Assembly: GCA_037576195.1 (NCBI GenBank)
Contig: CM075102.1
Coordinates: 4,030,001 to 4,094,000, forward strand
Length of the DNA: 64,000 bases
Source of the DNA: Phytoseiulus persimilis
Lineage: Eukaryota > Arthropoda > Arachnida > Mesostigmata > Phytoseiidae
Reading direction: 5' to 3'
In this document: piece after piece, positions 33,645-43,197 of the stretch
Numbering within the stretch: position 1 is the stretch's first letter
Layout: each line of letters begins with the position of its first letter
The notes under the pieces: model-generated
Database searches by the model: none
Told to the model about the DNA's origin: nothing
What the model saw: only the letters and a program-made list of their open reading frames with translations
Program-made: the position numbers and the translations under genes

Positions 33645-36146
33645 AATATGGAGGAATTCACATGCAAGAACCGACTTTGGGTCTCTGAACTCACATTTTT
33701 AAAAAACGATCTGGAATGGTAGTATTTCATACCACCGCTTGTTTTCCGTGGAAACGTGGAGTATTGACTTTGTTGTCCCCGGTGAGGTGAGTTGCGAACA
33801 AGTGCTGATATCCGTTCGAGTCTCGAGGAAGCGACTCAAGGACCTATTCTTTGAAACATTCTTCGGGTCGTTGAGCGGCCCCAAGGTTCCAGCTCTCCGC
33901 TTTGCCTGAGCGCTACATGAGGTTTTCGGACGCGCCATTACAATCTGGGCAGAGAGTGCGAGACTAACCGAAACTCAGAGATCTCTAGCCCGAGATAAAT
34001 AGCTCCTCATCGTTCGAGCAGTAACCTCGTTGTTTGACCATCGATCTCATGCCCAGGCAGCTCAGCTTCGTGATCGGATGGCCTCGACATTTCATTTTTC
34101 CCGACTCATCAATTTGCTTCCTTTTTGTCCTATTTGAATCCACGTCATAAGACCCCGAGACTTGGTAGCAACTCACAGCCCAGCGTGTGACACGCCGATC
34201 GTATCCAATTTATGCAACAAATCCCGAAATTCGGCCAATTTTTGGGGGTATAAATGATAGACTAAACAACCAGTCAAAGAAACAAGGGGCGGTTCGAGAG
34301 GAGCTCATGTGGGCGTCCAGTTCCTTGCACAATTGATACCACTGCGTCTCCCGGCAACCGAGAAAAACGGTTATTCAGTGTAGTTCCCAAGGTGTCCGAG
34401 GGGTTTCACGAATTGGTCTCGAACTCCATCTGAAATTTCTCGGTTTCCAGAGTAGAGAAATCTCGGAAAATATAGTGCACTAGGGGTTGCTGTTTTAGAT
34501 AAACAGCTTTTTGTCAAAATATCGAGGCCGCATGCGGGAGAAAAACGGAGGCAGCTTCATTCAACGGCTCTCGTTGCAAAATTTGGCGTTCAGGAGTTGC
34601 GGCGAGAGCGATGGCGGGAATCGAAGACGCCGATAGCGCCCTCTCTGGCCGTCTGGATCCATATTAGGCGGGTATACGACATTTGGACCAGAATAGAATG
34701 TGGATGAATGCATGCGGGCTATCGGCGAGAAGGTTCTGTCACGCGCTGAATCAAAAAACTGTAGGGTGCAGAGCAGCGTTCCGTGGCACATGCGACAAAG
34801 CGAGATGGTTGGGTAGAATCACGGGAAGAATGTGTCCGTTGCATGGTGCACCATGGAACACAAAAGACCTTACGCGCCACTGAAGCGAAGAAGACAGAAT
34901 CTTGCAATTGTTGAATGCAGATGAACGGGAAAATGGGCGTTCTGAGTTCCCATCATAGTGAGGAAGACGGAGTCTGGGTTTCACTAATTGTTTAGCTTTT
35001 GCCCTCGGCGGACGGAACGAGAACCAGGATCACTGCGTTACCAAGCACTATTTCGGAGGCTACACAGTTTCTATTCGACATACAGTCTTGCACTACGAGA
35101 AAAATCTTCGCGGTATGAAGATTGACAGGATTGAGCGCGCACGATGCCGCCGCTGCAAGGACGGAGTCGGTAGAAATGTAGTCAAGCATGACAGGATCCG
35201 CAGTCGGCTTCCGCAAGGACGTCTGTGAACCAGTCGCCTAGTCGGGGGAATTCAACCGGCAGGCCTGCAGAAGCGGATTTAGCAATGACTCAAGGGGGGC
35301 TGCGGTGGATTTGTGCCGCAGAAGAGTTAATATTAGATACTAATAGATAGATAATAGGATGATAGCGCTGACTGGGTCCATCGTATGCAGGGTGGCGCCT
35401 TCAAATCGAGACTTCTTTTCGTTTGCGAGAAAAAGCCGCTGGAAGCCATAACTCGGCCAAATGGGTCCGGCCAAATGGGAGCCGAGGCAGCGTTGGAAGG
35501 GGGAGCAACATTTTTCCATCTTAGCTTCTCAATAGTCTCAATGCTAATGCGATGAGTGATGCCTAGTTGAAGTTGACGCTTTGTTTCCCCTGTCATCGAA
35601 CTTTGAGTGGCTCCCGAACCGCGGAAGAGTCGAATTTCGAAGTTCTGTTGCCGCCATAAGTGCAACCATGCCAGGCGGATGGTTCACCCGGAATCCCAAC
35701 TCTATATTTACCGTCCAGACAATCGGTCCTATGCTGACCGCAGAGGATTGTACAGTCGATGGCAACGAAGTGAGATCAATGACTTGATACCGAAAGAAGA
35801 CTAGATACCGATTCCGGCTTTTTCCGGCTTCTTTCACTGCCTCACTGCCTGTTCGGAGAAAATCATCCAGTTCAACCGATTCATTCGAATCGAAGCAATA
35901 TTCAGCTCATTCCTTTTCTGCCCCAGATCAGGCTACGATCCTAATGAGAGGTGACTCCCTTGACAACATTTAGTTCTTGCGAAGCGGTAACTCTGGTGGA
36001 GTAGCTCTGTCCATATCGAGTTCACAGGAGTTTGAGAGTCATTCGTTAGTCCTCGACAATACCATGTCTTCTCGCCGCGGTGACTGAGCGCTGCTTAGCA
36101 CCCTACTGTTTCTTAATTTGGCGCGTCGCAGCACCTTGTCGCTAAT
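33645..36146. other. 5-prime non-coding part of the hAT element
   Basis: Lies between the transposase start and the right hAT terminus. There is no recognised gene. Frames such as 35333-35665 and 35544-35837 (minus) have no similarity that I can place. Other nested insertions are likely but I could not delimit them. Confidence 0.4.
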
Positions 36147-36232
36147 CGGCTCGTTGGCCGTGTGGCATAAACCAACGCCTTGGGTGCCACGCTAAGCTAG
36201 CAATCGCGGGTTCGATCCCCGGCCGGGACAAC
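36147..36232 (+). repeat. tRNA-derived SINE or tRNA pseudogene
   Basis: An A-box-like TGGCCGTGTGG (36155-36165) and a B box GGTTCGATCCC (36209-36219) are 44 bp apart, the normal internal promoter spacing of a tRNA. The 3-prime CCGGGAC lacks its matching 5-prime acceptor strand, so it is not an intact tRNA gene. The T-rich sequence that follows fits a SINE body or decayed tail. Confidence 0.55.
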
Positions 36233-36858
36233 AAATTTCTTATGTGGTAAAAAGAGGATTTAATTTATATCAGAATTAAATCTGAACCATCTTAAGACCC
36301 AAGCCCACCGCCCGCAATGGGATTTGCGAGGCGATAGGGAGTGTTACTGAAGCAATACCGAAAAGGTGAATCCGGGACACTCCTGAGGGCTGGCTGAGAG
36401 GTTCAGCCGAAAACAGAGCACCTTGTCGCTGACAGCCCGAATGCATCCATGCACACTCAATCCTGGTCCAAATGTCGTATACCCATATTGGGCAAGCTCA
36501 GGCGCGACAGAACGGTAACAGAGAGCTCTCGAACACGCAGGTCGCGCCTCTTCCGCGACCTCCAATTCGCTTCTGAGCAGCAGAATGCGGAAATGGCGGA
36601 TTGCGCCCGCGCTAATCAGCGAGCGCGCTAAGGATGCGGATCCGGAGTGAAAAGTCGCAATAGTTCTGATCTGATGTGTTCCTGATCTCATCCGTTATAA
36701 ATTACAATGTTTCCACATTGCCACTTATCGGAGAGAAATCCACTCATGGAGCCATTTTAGATCTTATGCAGCCCATCCCCGGAAATGCCGCCCCCTAAGG
36801 AGCGCCGCCCGGTGCGGCCCGCACCCCCACACCCCCCTTTGCACGCTAGTGCTCTGGG

Positions 36859-37002
36859 GCAAGTGTGAATATGGTGGTCCTCGCAAGGGTTCCCACAGAG
36901 AACACATGGGCAGTTTGTGTCGAGAAGAGCAGGTTGTGAAATCAGTGTATCGCGCCTCTGGTTAAGCGAAGTCCATGCTTGATTTTGGCGGCTTCCCATC
37001 AA
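36859..37002 (-). pseudogene. Possible LINE C-terminal zinc-knuckle fragment, copy in unit B
   Basis: Continues the unit B sequence immediately right of the hAT TSD. The minus-strand frame gives SRQNQAWTSLNQRRDTLISQ, then CVLCGNPCEDHHIHTC, with the Cys/His spacing of LINE C-terminal zinc knuckles. In unit B the fragment was cut by the hAT insertion. Confidence 0.4.
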
Positions 37003-38430
37003 GTCTGTGGAACGGTCGTGGCCGGTGCTTGGATAAAGCCCGCGGCTATTTTCGAGAACTCTAGCTGCCTTGAGTCATTGTTCTCGCGGCATGCAGCCAT
37101 CTCTGGGAGGTGGAGTTGGTTGCGTCTCTCTTTGGAATCCCTACATTCCACATGAAATCAGTCCTAGCTCTCTACGTAGACGATTTTGATCTCCCCCCGA
37201 CTGAACCATCTACGAATGCATTGTGACGGGAAACGGGAAAACGTTCCAGATTGGCGACGGAATCACACGTCACTGTACCGCATTCGAAAACTGACTTTGA
37301 ATTCTGGGCAATTCCTTGACTCATTTTGACTCAAGCCTCCAGACATGCAACCAGGTCAAATCGCTGCACTCGTATTCTATCCGTCTCTTCCTCGATATAT
37401 GTTTCATCTCACTTGTAACATCAGCACCCTGTATCCGCATCCATAACCTGCCTCGGGTAGCGCTCTTCCATCTTGGATGTTCCTTTGTCCTTCAAAGGGA
37501 CTCAGTTCGAATTTGTTAAGATGCAACACGCGGAAGCGGATGCATCCGAATCTAGATTCAGCAGACTCGGTTCGTACTAGAGCCCACGCCACTTAAGGCG
37601 CCAAAGTAATCAATCCTCTCATTAGAAAACCTTAGAACCCCAACTCGGGGCCGTAATTACTAACACCGTCGAAGTACTCCCCGAAGACTCAACTCAACAA
37701 TTCTCACTCTCCCCATCAAATTCCATACAACCATACTCCACACCCGAATAAACGACTGTTCATCTATACCGTTGGACTCCGACATACTTTGGTCTTCGTC
37801 AAACTGCGTCTCGAGACTCGGTCGGATTCAAGGAGAGGTTCCTCAGGACATTGTATAACGTGACTGTTTCCACACGTTCGAAGCTTAGTCTCAAGACAAG
37901 TTTCTTCATTGAAGAAAATATCTGGCCAGCGTCATAGGTTTCTGAGCAATACTTGAATGAGAACCGAGCACCAACTAGATGTCCATAAAATGGTACGGTT
38001 ACCCGAGCTCTCCGGGTTTCCTGGTCGGAGGGATCACAACTCTGCTCACCAGTTCTCTCTCCCGTGGATTTCGAACTGAGCCGATGTACATTGCGTGCCA
38101 GAGATGGGCATGATTTGGATTCGACGATCTGAATCCGAATTCATTGTTCCTCCGACGAGTCCGGGCTTGAAAGCAGATTCAGGTCCGGATTCAACGAGCG
38201 GATTCGAGCCAGGTCTGTGAATCCATACGAATGAGAATCTGACTAATGCTGCTCTCAGGTGAATTCCGTGTCATTCTGACCTCAGTTATCGTTCTTCCTG
38301 AGATTCCTCAGGATGTTTGAATCCGTGACCCACGGAGAGCTTCAAAGATGATTTCGCCCCCTTCTGATGATATCTTTGCCTCGTTCTGATGGTATTTCAG
38401 TGATGAATCCGCGCTTCTCCTTTCGGTTCC
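37003..38430. other. Unit B sequence without recognised gene
   Basis: Aligns with unit A 19333-20616. A block at about 37500-37768 does not align with A 19800-19952, so one of the two copies has a small replacement or indel there. Confidence 0.45.
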
Positions 38431-38772
38431 TGAAGGTGATTCCGGGATCGACCTGACCATACTCTGTCGGGCACACGGAGGTGATCCGGGGAACAGTTGA
38501 CCATACTTTCCGTGATCCATGGAAGTTCATCCAGGGTCGATCTGACCATACTCTCCGGGGTCCATGGAAGAATCTCGACAGCAAGTGCTGTCAGGCAGTA
38601 TTATCAGACAAATGGGATGATAGTACTCTGGAACGACCTCCGCGGACTCCAGAAAGTGTGGTAGGATGGGCCCCGATACAGCCTCAGTGGGCCCTGGAAT
38701 ATTGTGCAATCGACTTCGGAATCACCTACAAGGTCCGCGAAAAGTATGGTCAGATGGAAACGGAAACATCTT
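38431..38772. repeat. Divergent pair of degenerate 45-bp-type repeats, unit B
   Basis: Duplicate of the 20.6-21.1 kb structure: minus units at about 38431-38572 and plus units at about 38655-38770. The unit B copy is shorter, having lost several units relative to A. Confidence 0.7.
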
Positions 38773-40042
38773 CGAAGTACGATCAGAAGGATTATTATTA
38801 ATAGATCGACGGAAACGCATGATCGGATCGAGGCGGAGTCATTTTCCAGTCCGGATCCGATTCCAGATTCGAAATCTCTCGACTAGCCGGATTCGGAATC
38901 TCAATTATACCGGTCAAGTATTGCGAAGTAGAAGTTTTCTGTAGCAATCAATGGTGGACAGAAGTCGAATCTGCCGCCACTCATCGAAAGAATAAACAGG
39001 AAAGGGGATAACACATGAGATTTCCCCGACGAACAGCCCGGTAACCCAATCTCCAGTCCGTTAACTGGTTCTAGCCCAGAAAATGGGTGATTCCTCCGTC
39101 CGACTCAGTCACTCATTACTCGAATGAGTTGACCATCCCTTGCGTCAACAATACCTATCTCTGATTCCCACAAAGAAAAGTCTGCGGGCGTTTTCCTGCT
39201 TGATCTCCCGGTACTCGCGAGCGATATATGTAGTTCTCTGGATCCCTTGCACACTCCTCTGTTCTGAGTGGACGTCATGTTCCGGAGTACGGTAAATGGA
39301 TTTCCGTACCAGGCTGGTGCGCACTCTAAGCATCGAGCACTATCCTGCAAGAATGAGATGCTCCCTTCACAGGCGCCGCCGTGAAAGATATTTCACGATC
39401 GTTCAGACGCTAGTAGTGGGAGTCGGTAGGGAGTTTTCGTCGCCAGCTTTGGTGACCGAACGAACAACAAGACATTACCCTTTTTATATCAGCTATCATT
39501 CCCGACGCTGGTGTCCTTTTTATTCACACATATTCAGGATTGCGTTTTTCAGTGAACCTTTCCTCACACATTGTTCTATACGTCCGGTCGAGTGACATGA
39601 ACAGCATTGGGTTTCAACAAATGTGCCTCCAATATTCAATGAATGTGGCTCCGGAACTCGGTCCATCGGGGGATACGACGATGTGTGCAAGTTTCGATGT
39701 ATCATAATAGCACTTCGATGTGATGGCAGATGCATAGAGTAAGCATGCCAGTAAGTCGTATGCTGGATTCGCATCCACATGGGATCCACAGGCTCTAGCC
39801 TCAACGAGCAAAAACATCCATAGAATGTCCCCATCCGCGCCCCGAACACCAGAAAACAAGAGTGTCCCAGAACCGGTCACTGTTCCACACCTTGTTCGCT
39901 CACCCCACTTCAGAATTCCGAATGACCTCACGTGTGTTTTATTTTCGAATGGGACTGAGACAGGCCGTTTCTGAATCGATCGACCGGTTCGACAAGACAT
40001 TCAACAGCGGCTTCGAGCGACATACGTCCATTCCCGGTTTGG

Positions 40043-40047
40043 CATTT
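40043..40047. other. Left target site duplication CATTT of the copia element
   Basis: The same CATTT follows the 3-prime LTR at 44841-44845. Unit A keeps the uninterrupted site (GGCATTTTAAGCTAGCC near 22349). Confidence 0.95.
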
Positions 40048-40169
40048 TGTTGGGTTTTGCGCATGCTCACGGTCCAGAGTGCTATAAAAGGATTTTCGTT
40101 TTGGAAATAAATTTCACTTCGTTGTATCTCTGTATCACTGGCGTTGTTCATCCCTGCAGTAACTTAACA
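40048..40169 (+). repeat. 5-prime LTR of the copia element
   Basis: 122 bp. It contains TATAAAA at 40083-40089 and AATAAA at 40106-40111, so promoter and polyadenylation signals are only about 20 bp apart. Very short for a copia-group LTR. Confidence 0.95.
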
Positions 40170-40183
40170 GGTTATGGGCCCAG
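40170..40183 (+). promoter_or_regulatory. Primer binding site, initiator tRNA-Met anticodon-arm type
   Basis: GGTTATGGGCCCAG starts directly after the LTR. It is complementary to CTGGGCCCATAACC of the initiator tRNA-Met anticodon arm, the internal (half-tRNA) priming mode known for Drosophila copia. The ATG that opens the gag frame (40174) lies inside this site. Confidence 0.8.
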
Positions 40184-43100
40184 GACGAGTGACGAGACGG
40201 AAAGTCGCGCTTGCGGCTGTGGCACGTGAAGAAAATACTCGTGCGAAAGTGTCTCGTGGACGGATAGGCCGAAACATGCGAAAACAACCCGAATCCGAGG
40301 GAATGAAGAGCGTTGACGTGGAATCGCCACCATCCCGGGAGGAGAGTACAGCTCTGCGAAAGCGAGCTGCACCGAAAACTACTTTCGTCGACGAGGAGGA
40401 GGCATTACCACAGCCATCGAGGAAATCTGCACAATCTGCGCTCCTATTCGACCTTGAGCATCGATCCAGTGAGCTGACTAAAACATCCACGATGACAACG
40501 ATGGTGAGCGTACCATCATCATTCGAGAAATTGGATGGAGCAACTAACTACATGGACTGGAGATTTGCCATGGAGGCGCATCTGTTTAACTGTGATCTCT
40601 GGGAGTATGTTGATGGGTCGAAAATGGATGCCCATCAGAACAAGCGCGCTAGGGGCGCCATCATCTCGGGAATCAAAAGCCACTTGTTCTCGTCGATTCG
40701 GGACGCCACATCTGGGAAGGAGATCTGGAGAACACTCGAGAAACTTTATCAGCCCCGTGGGATCTATCGGGAGGTGGCACTCCTTGAGGAACTGACGAGC
40801 ATCAAATATACGGATTGTCCAGACATGGAGACGTATATCAACAAGAAGATCACGGCGGCCCAGCGTCTCCGAGCCATCGACGCAGACATCAAAGATCGAC
40901 TTTTAGCGGGGCTCATCCTGATGAAGCTCCCAGAAGAGTTTTCACCCCTGATTCAAAGCATCACCCAGAGTGAGGTCACAACTGAGCTCGTGAAGGAGAG
41001 GCTGCTGAGTGAAGCCGCGAGACAAGCCTCACAAAAGCGCGAATCAGCTCTGATGGGATTGAAGTTAAATTACGGTTATCGTGGTCATGGACGTGGACAA
41101 GTGAGAGGAGGACGTGGAGATCATGGTCGCAGTCAGCCATCAAGAGCACGGTCGTACGAAGGGTCACCACAATGTTTCAAGTGTGGAAAACACGGACATC
41201 TGGCAAGAAACTGTTGGAGGGGTGCAGAACACGGGAAGGTTGCCTACGAAGCGAGAGAGGAACGATCTGCGGAAGCGCGCGATTCCAATGAGAATCAAAC
41301 CGAGTTCGTGCATTACGAGCGAGTTCTTGTATGCCCATCAACAGCCAGGGTCGCGTCTAGTTCACCGTTCGATTGGTTCATCGACTCCGGGGCAAGTTTG
41401 CATATGACCGGACAGAGGAGTTGTTTCGTCTCTTTCAATCAGGACGCTCGCACTCGGTTTGTTACAACTGCAAATAACGAGATCCTTCAGTCGGCCGGGC
41501 TTGGAGACGTCCGCATACGTTGTTATATTGGTGGAAAGTGCCAAAATACCAGGTTACGGGATGTATTGTACGTGCCCGGACTTACAGTTAACTTGGTATC
41601 GGTAAAACAGCTGACGAAAAAGGGGCTCAACGTCGTTTTCAAAGATAAAAAGTGCGAGATCTTGGACAAAGAGGGGATGGTGTGCGCGACAGCTTGCTGC
41701 ACGGACGTTGACCTTTACCGCTTGCAAGCATGTTCTACGACTGCCTTGACTGCTTCGACGTACGCTGCGTACGATCTTTGGCACAGGAGGTTGGGCCATC
41801 TTGGACCAGGAGGAGTGAAGAAACTAGCTCAGGGGCTTGTGAAAGACGTTGATTGCGTGGTCCCTGACACCAGAAAAGCGTGTTGGCCATGTGCAGGGGG
41901 GAAGCAGAGGTGGAAAGAATTCCCAAAGTCTGATTCCGGCACGAAATCAAGATTGAAACTCGTGCACAGCGATGTATGTGGTCCAATGAGTCGAGTGAGC
42001 ATCGGGGGCCACCGCTATTTCATTGTGTTTGTTGATGATTTTACCCGGAAGACTACCGTGGCCTTCATGAAAATGAAGTCTGAAGTATTCGAGAAATTAG
42101 TCGAGTTCATCAGGTACGCTGAACGTGATTCAGGACTCAAGTTGAAGAAGATAAGAACGGATAATGGCACGGAGTATCTCAATAGAAGGGTTTCGAAATT
42201 CCTCGCGCTAGAGGGAATCGCCCACGAGACGAATGTCCAGTACTGCCCGGAGCAGAATGGTCGCGCGGAGAGGGCGCTCCGAACCTTGGTGGAAAAAGCG
42301 AGGTCGATGTTGACAGACGTAGGGCTCGATCAGAGTTTTTGGGCTGTAGCTGTGAGTACGGCGTGCTGGCTTAAGAATTTGAGTCCGACAGCAGCCCTCA
42401 GTTCAGTATGTCCGGAAGAAGCGTGGACTGGAAGGAAGCCAGATCTGAGCTACCTGCGAGTGTTTGGATGCTTGGCCTATGCTCAGATACCACAGGAAAA
42501 ACGCAAGAAGTGGGATGAAAAAGCGAAGAAATGCATCTTTGTTGGCTATTGCTCAAACTCGAAGGCGTATCGCTTGGTTCCGCTAGATAATATGACAACA
42601 GTGGAGAAAGCTTGCAACGTGGTTTTCGACGAAACCAAGACGGCCTCTGAAGTTCTGCAGACGGCGTCCCTAAAAAGAGGGGCGGCAGCTCCGGATGATG
42701 GGCTATGGCCATGGCCCAGAGAGGCGAGTCAGCCCAGAGAGGCGAGTCAGCCCAGAGAGGCGAGTCAGCCCAGAGAGGCGAGTCAGCCCAGAGAGGCGAG
42801 TCAGCCCAGAGAGGCCAGTCAGCCCAGAGAGGCCAGTCAGCCCAGAGAGGCGAGTCAGCCCAGAGAGGCGAGTCAGCCCAGAGAGGCGAGTCAGCCCAGA
42901 GGGGCGAGTGAAGCATGGCCCGAGGGGCTTCAGATGAGGAAAGTATTTTTACAGGTGATGAGAGTGGTGAAACAACAGTCGAGCCAACAGGGTTCTTGGA
43001 GTTTCGCCCTAATCGAAAACGGACCCGGCCAGCGTGGATGGACGATTTCGTGTGTGTATGCTGTCAAAGTTCAACAACGAACTACGATTCACCACTCACG

Positions 43101-43197
43101 GTACAGGAGGCGATGTCGCGGGGAGACGCCGAGCAGTGGAGATCAGCCATGGAGACCGAAATGGAGGCCCATGAAAAGAACGGAACCTGGATTCTGA
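40174..43197 (+). CDS. Copia gag-protease-integrase open frame (ORF1, 1007 aa)
   Basis: The frame opens at the ATG in the PBS. The recognisable gag core starts near residue 110 (VPSSFEKLDGATNYMDWRFA), so an internal ATG such as MTTMVSV may be the true start. A zinc knuckle CX2CX4HX4C is at residues 334-347. Protease FIDSGAS has its Asp at residue 404. Integrase has the HHCC zinc site (first His at 537) and catalytic D600, D663, E699 (D-D35-E). After the integrase comes an 11-fold PREASQ repeat from an 18-bp tandem repeat. The frame then runs 285 nt into ORF2 and stops at 43197. The tail after about 42950 is not copia-like, so polyprotein synthesis should switch frame there. Confidence 0.93.
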   Translation: MGPGRVTRRKVALAAVAREENTRAKVSRGRIGRNMRKQPESEGMKSVDVESPPSREESTALRKRAAPKTTFVDEEEALPQPSRKSAQSALLFDLEHRSSELTKTSTMTTMVSVPSSFEKLDGATNYMDWRFAMEAHLFNCDLWEYVDGSKMDAHQNKRARGAIISGIKSHLFSSIRDATSGKEIWRTLEKLYQPRGIYREVALLEELTSIKYTDCPDMETYINKKITAAQRLRAIDADIKDRLLAGLILMKLPEEFSPLIQSITQSEVTTELVKERLLSEAARQASQKRESALMGLKLNYGYRGHGRGQVRGGRGDHGRSQPSRARSYEGSPQCFKCGKHGHLARNCWRGAEHGKVAYEAREERSAEARDSNENQTEFVHYERVLVCPSTARVASSSPFDWFIDSGASLHMTGQRSCFVSFNQDARTRFVTTANNEILQSAGLGDVRIRCYIGGKCQNTRLRDVLYVPGLTVNLVSVKQLTKKGLNVVFKDKKCEILDKEGMVCATACCTDVDLYRLQACSTTALTASTYAAYDLWHRRLGHLGPGGVKKLAQGLVKDVDCVVPDTRKACWPCAGGKQRWKEFPKSDSGTKSRLKLVHSDVCGPMSRVSIGGHRYFIVFVDDFTRKTTVAFMKMKSEVFEKLVEFIRYAERDSGLKLKKIRTDNGTEYLNRRVSKFLALEGIAHETNVQYCPEQNGRAERALRTLVEKARSMLTDVGLDQSFWAVAVSTACWLKNLSPTAALSSVCPEEAWTGRKPDLSYLRVFGCLAYAQIPQEKRKKWDEKAKKCIFVGYCSNSKAYRLVPLDNMTTVEKACNVVFDETKTASEVLQTASLKRGAAAPDDGLWPWPREASQPREASQPREASQPREASQPREASQPREASQPREASQPREASQPREASQPREASQPRGASEAWPEGLQMRKVFLQVMRVVKQQSSQQGSWSFALIENGPGQRGWTISCVYAVKVQQRTTIHHSRYRRRCRGETPSSGDQPWRPKWRPMKRTEPGF
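42715..42912 (+). repeat. 18-bp tandem repeat within the copia polyprotein linker
   Basis: About 11 copies of CCCAGAGAGGCGAGTCAG, nearly identical (some units have GGCCAG). In the ORF1 frame it encodes PREASQ repeats and in the ORF2 frame QRGESA repeats. A multiple-of-three unit keeps the frame whatever the copy number, so length variation is tolerated in the linker between integrase and RT. Confidence 0.95.

Larger units (their letters stand above)
28463..36850 (-). mobile_element. 8.4-kb hAT element (ZMYM1/DUF4371-type transposase) with nested insertions
   Basis: Bounded by an 8-bp duplication GCTCTGGG at 28455-28462 and 36851-36858. Unit A has the single empty site GCTCCGGG at 19181-19188. 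The left end starts ACAGGGGCGTGCA, and the right end read inward starts ACTAGCGTGCA, so the inverted ends are imperfect but share CGTGCA. Inside, on the minus strand, lies a hAT transposase broken into pieces (33540-32702, 30947-30160, 29419-28727). A pogo-like element (about 30948-32701) and a 9-bp-TSD element (29429-30148) are nested in it. An 8-bp TSD and the transposase type are characteristic of hAT. The transposase has stops and frameshifts, so the element is not autonomous now. Confidence 0.9.

Noticed and set aside
36147-36232. Functional tRNA gene
   Set aside because: A and B boxes are present but the acceptor stem cannot pair and no clean anticodon arm is seen; more likely a SINE or tRNA pseudogene.
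42705-42911. Small plus-strand QRGESA-repeat protein
   Set aside because: Alternative-frame reading of the same copia linker repeat; it simply precedes the ORF2 frame and ends in TGA at 42909.
42398-42916. Minus-strand 172-aa frame with LWADSP repeats
   Set aside because: Antisense shadow of the 18-bp copia linker repeat and integrase coding sequence.
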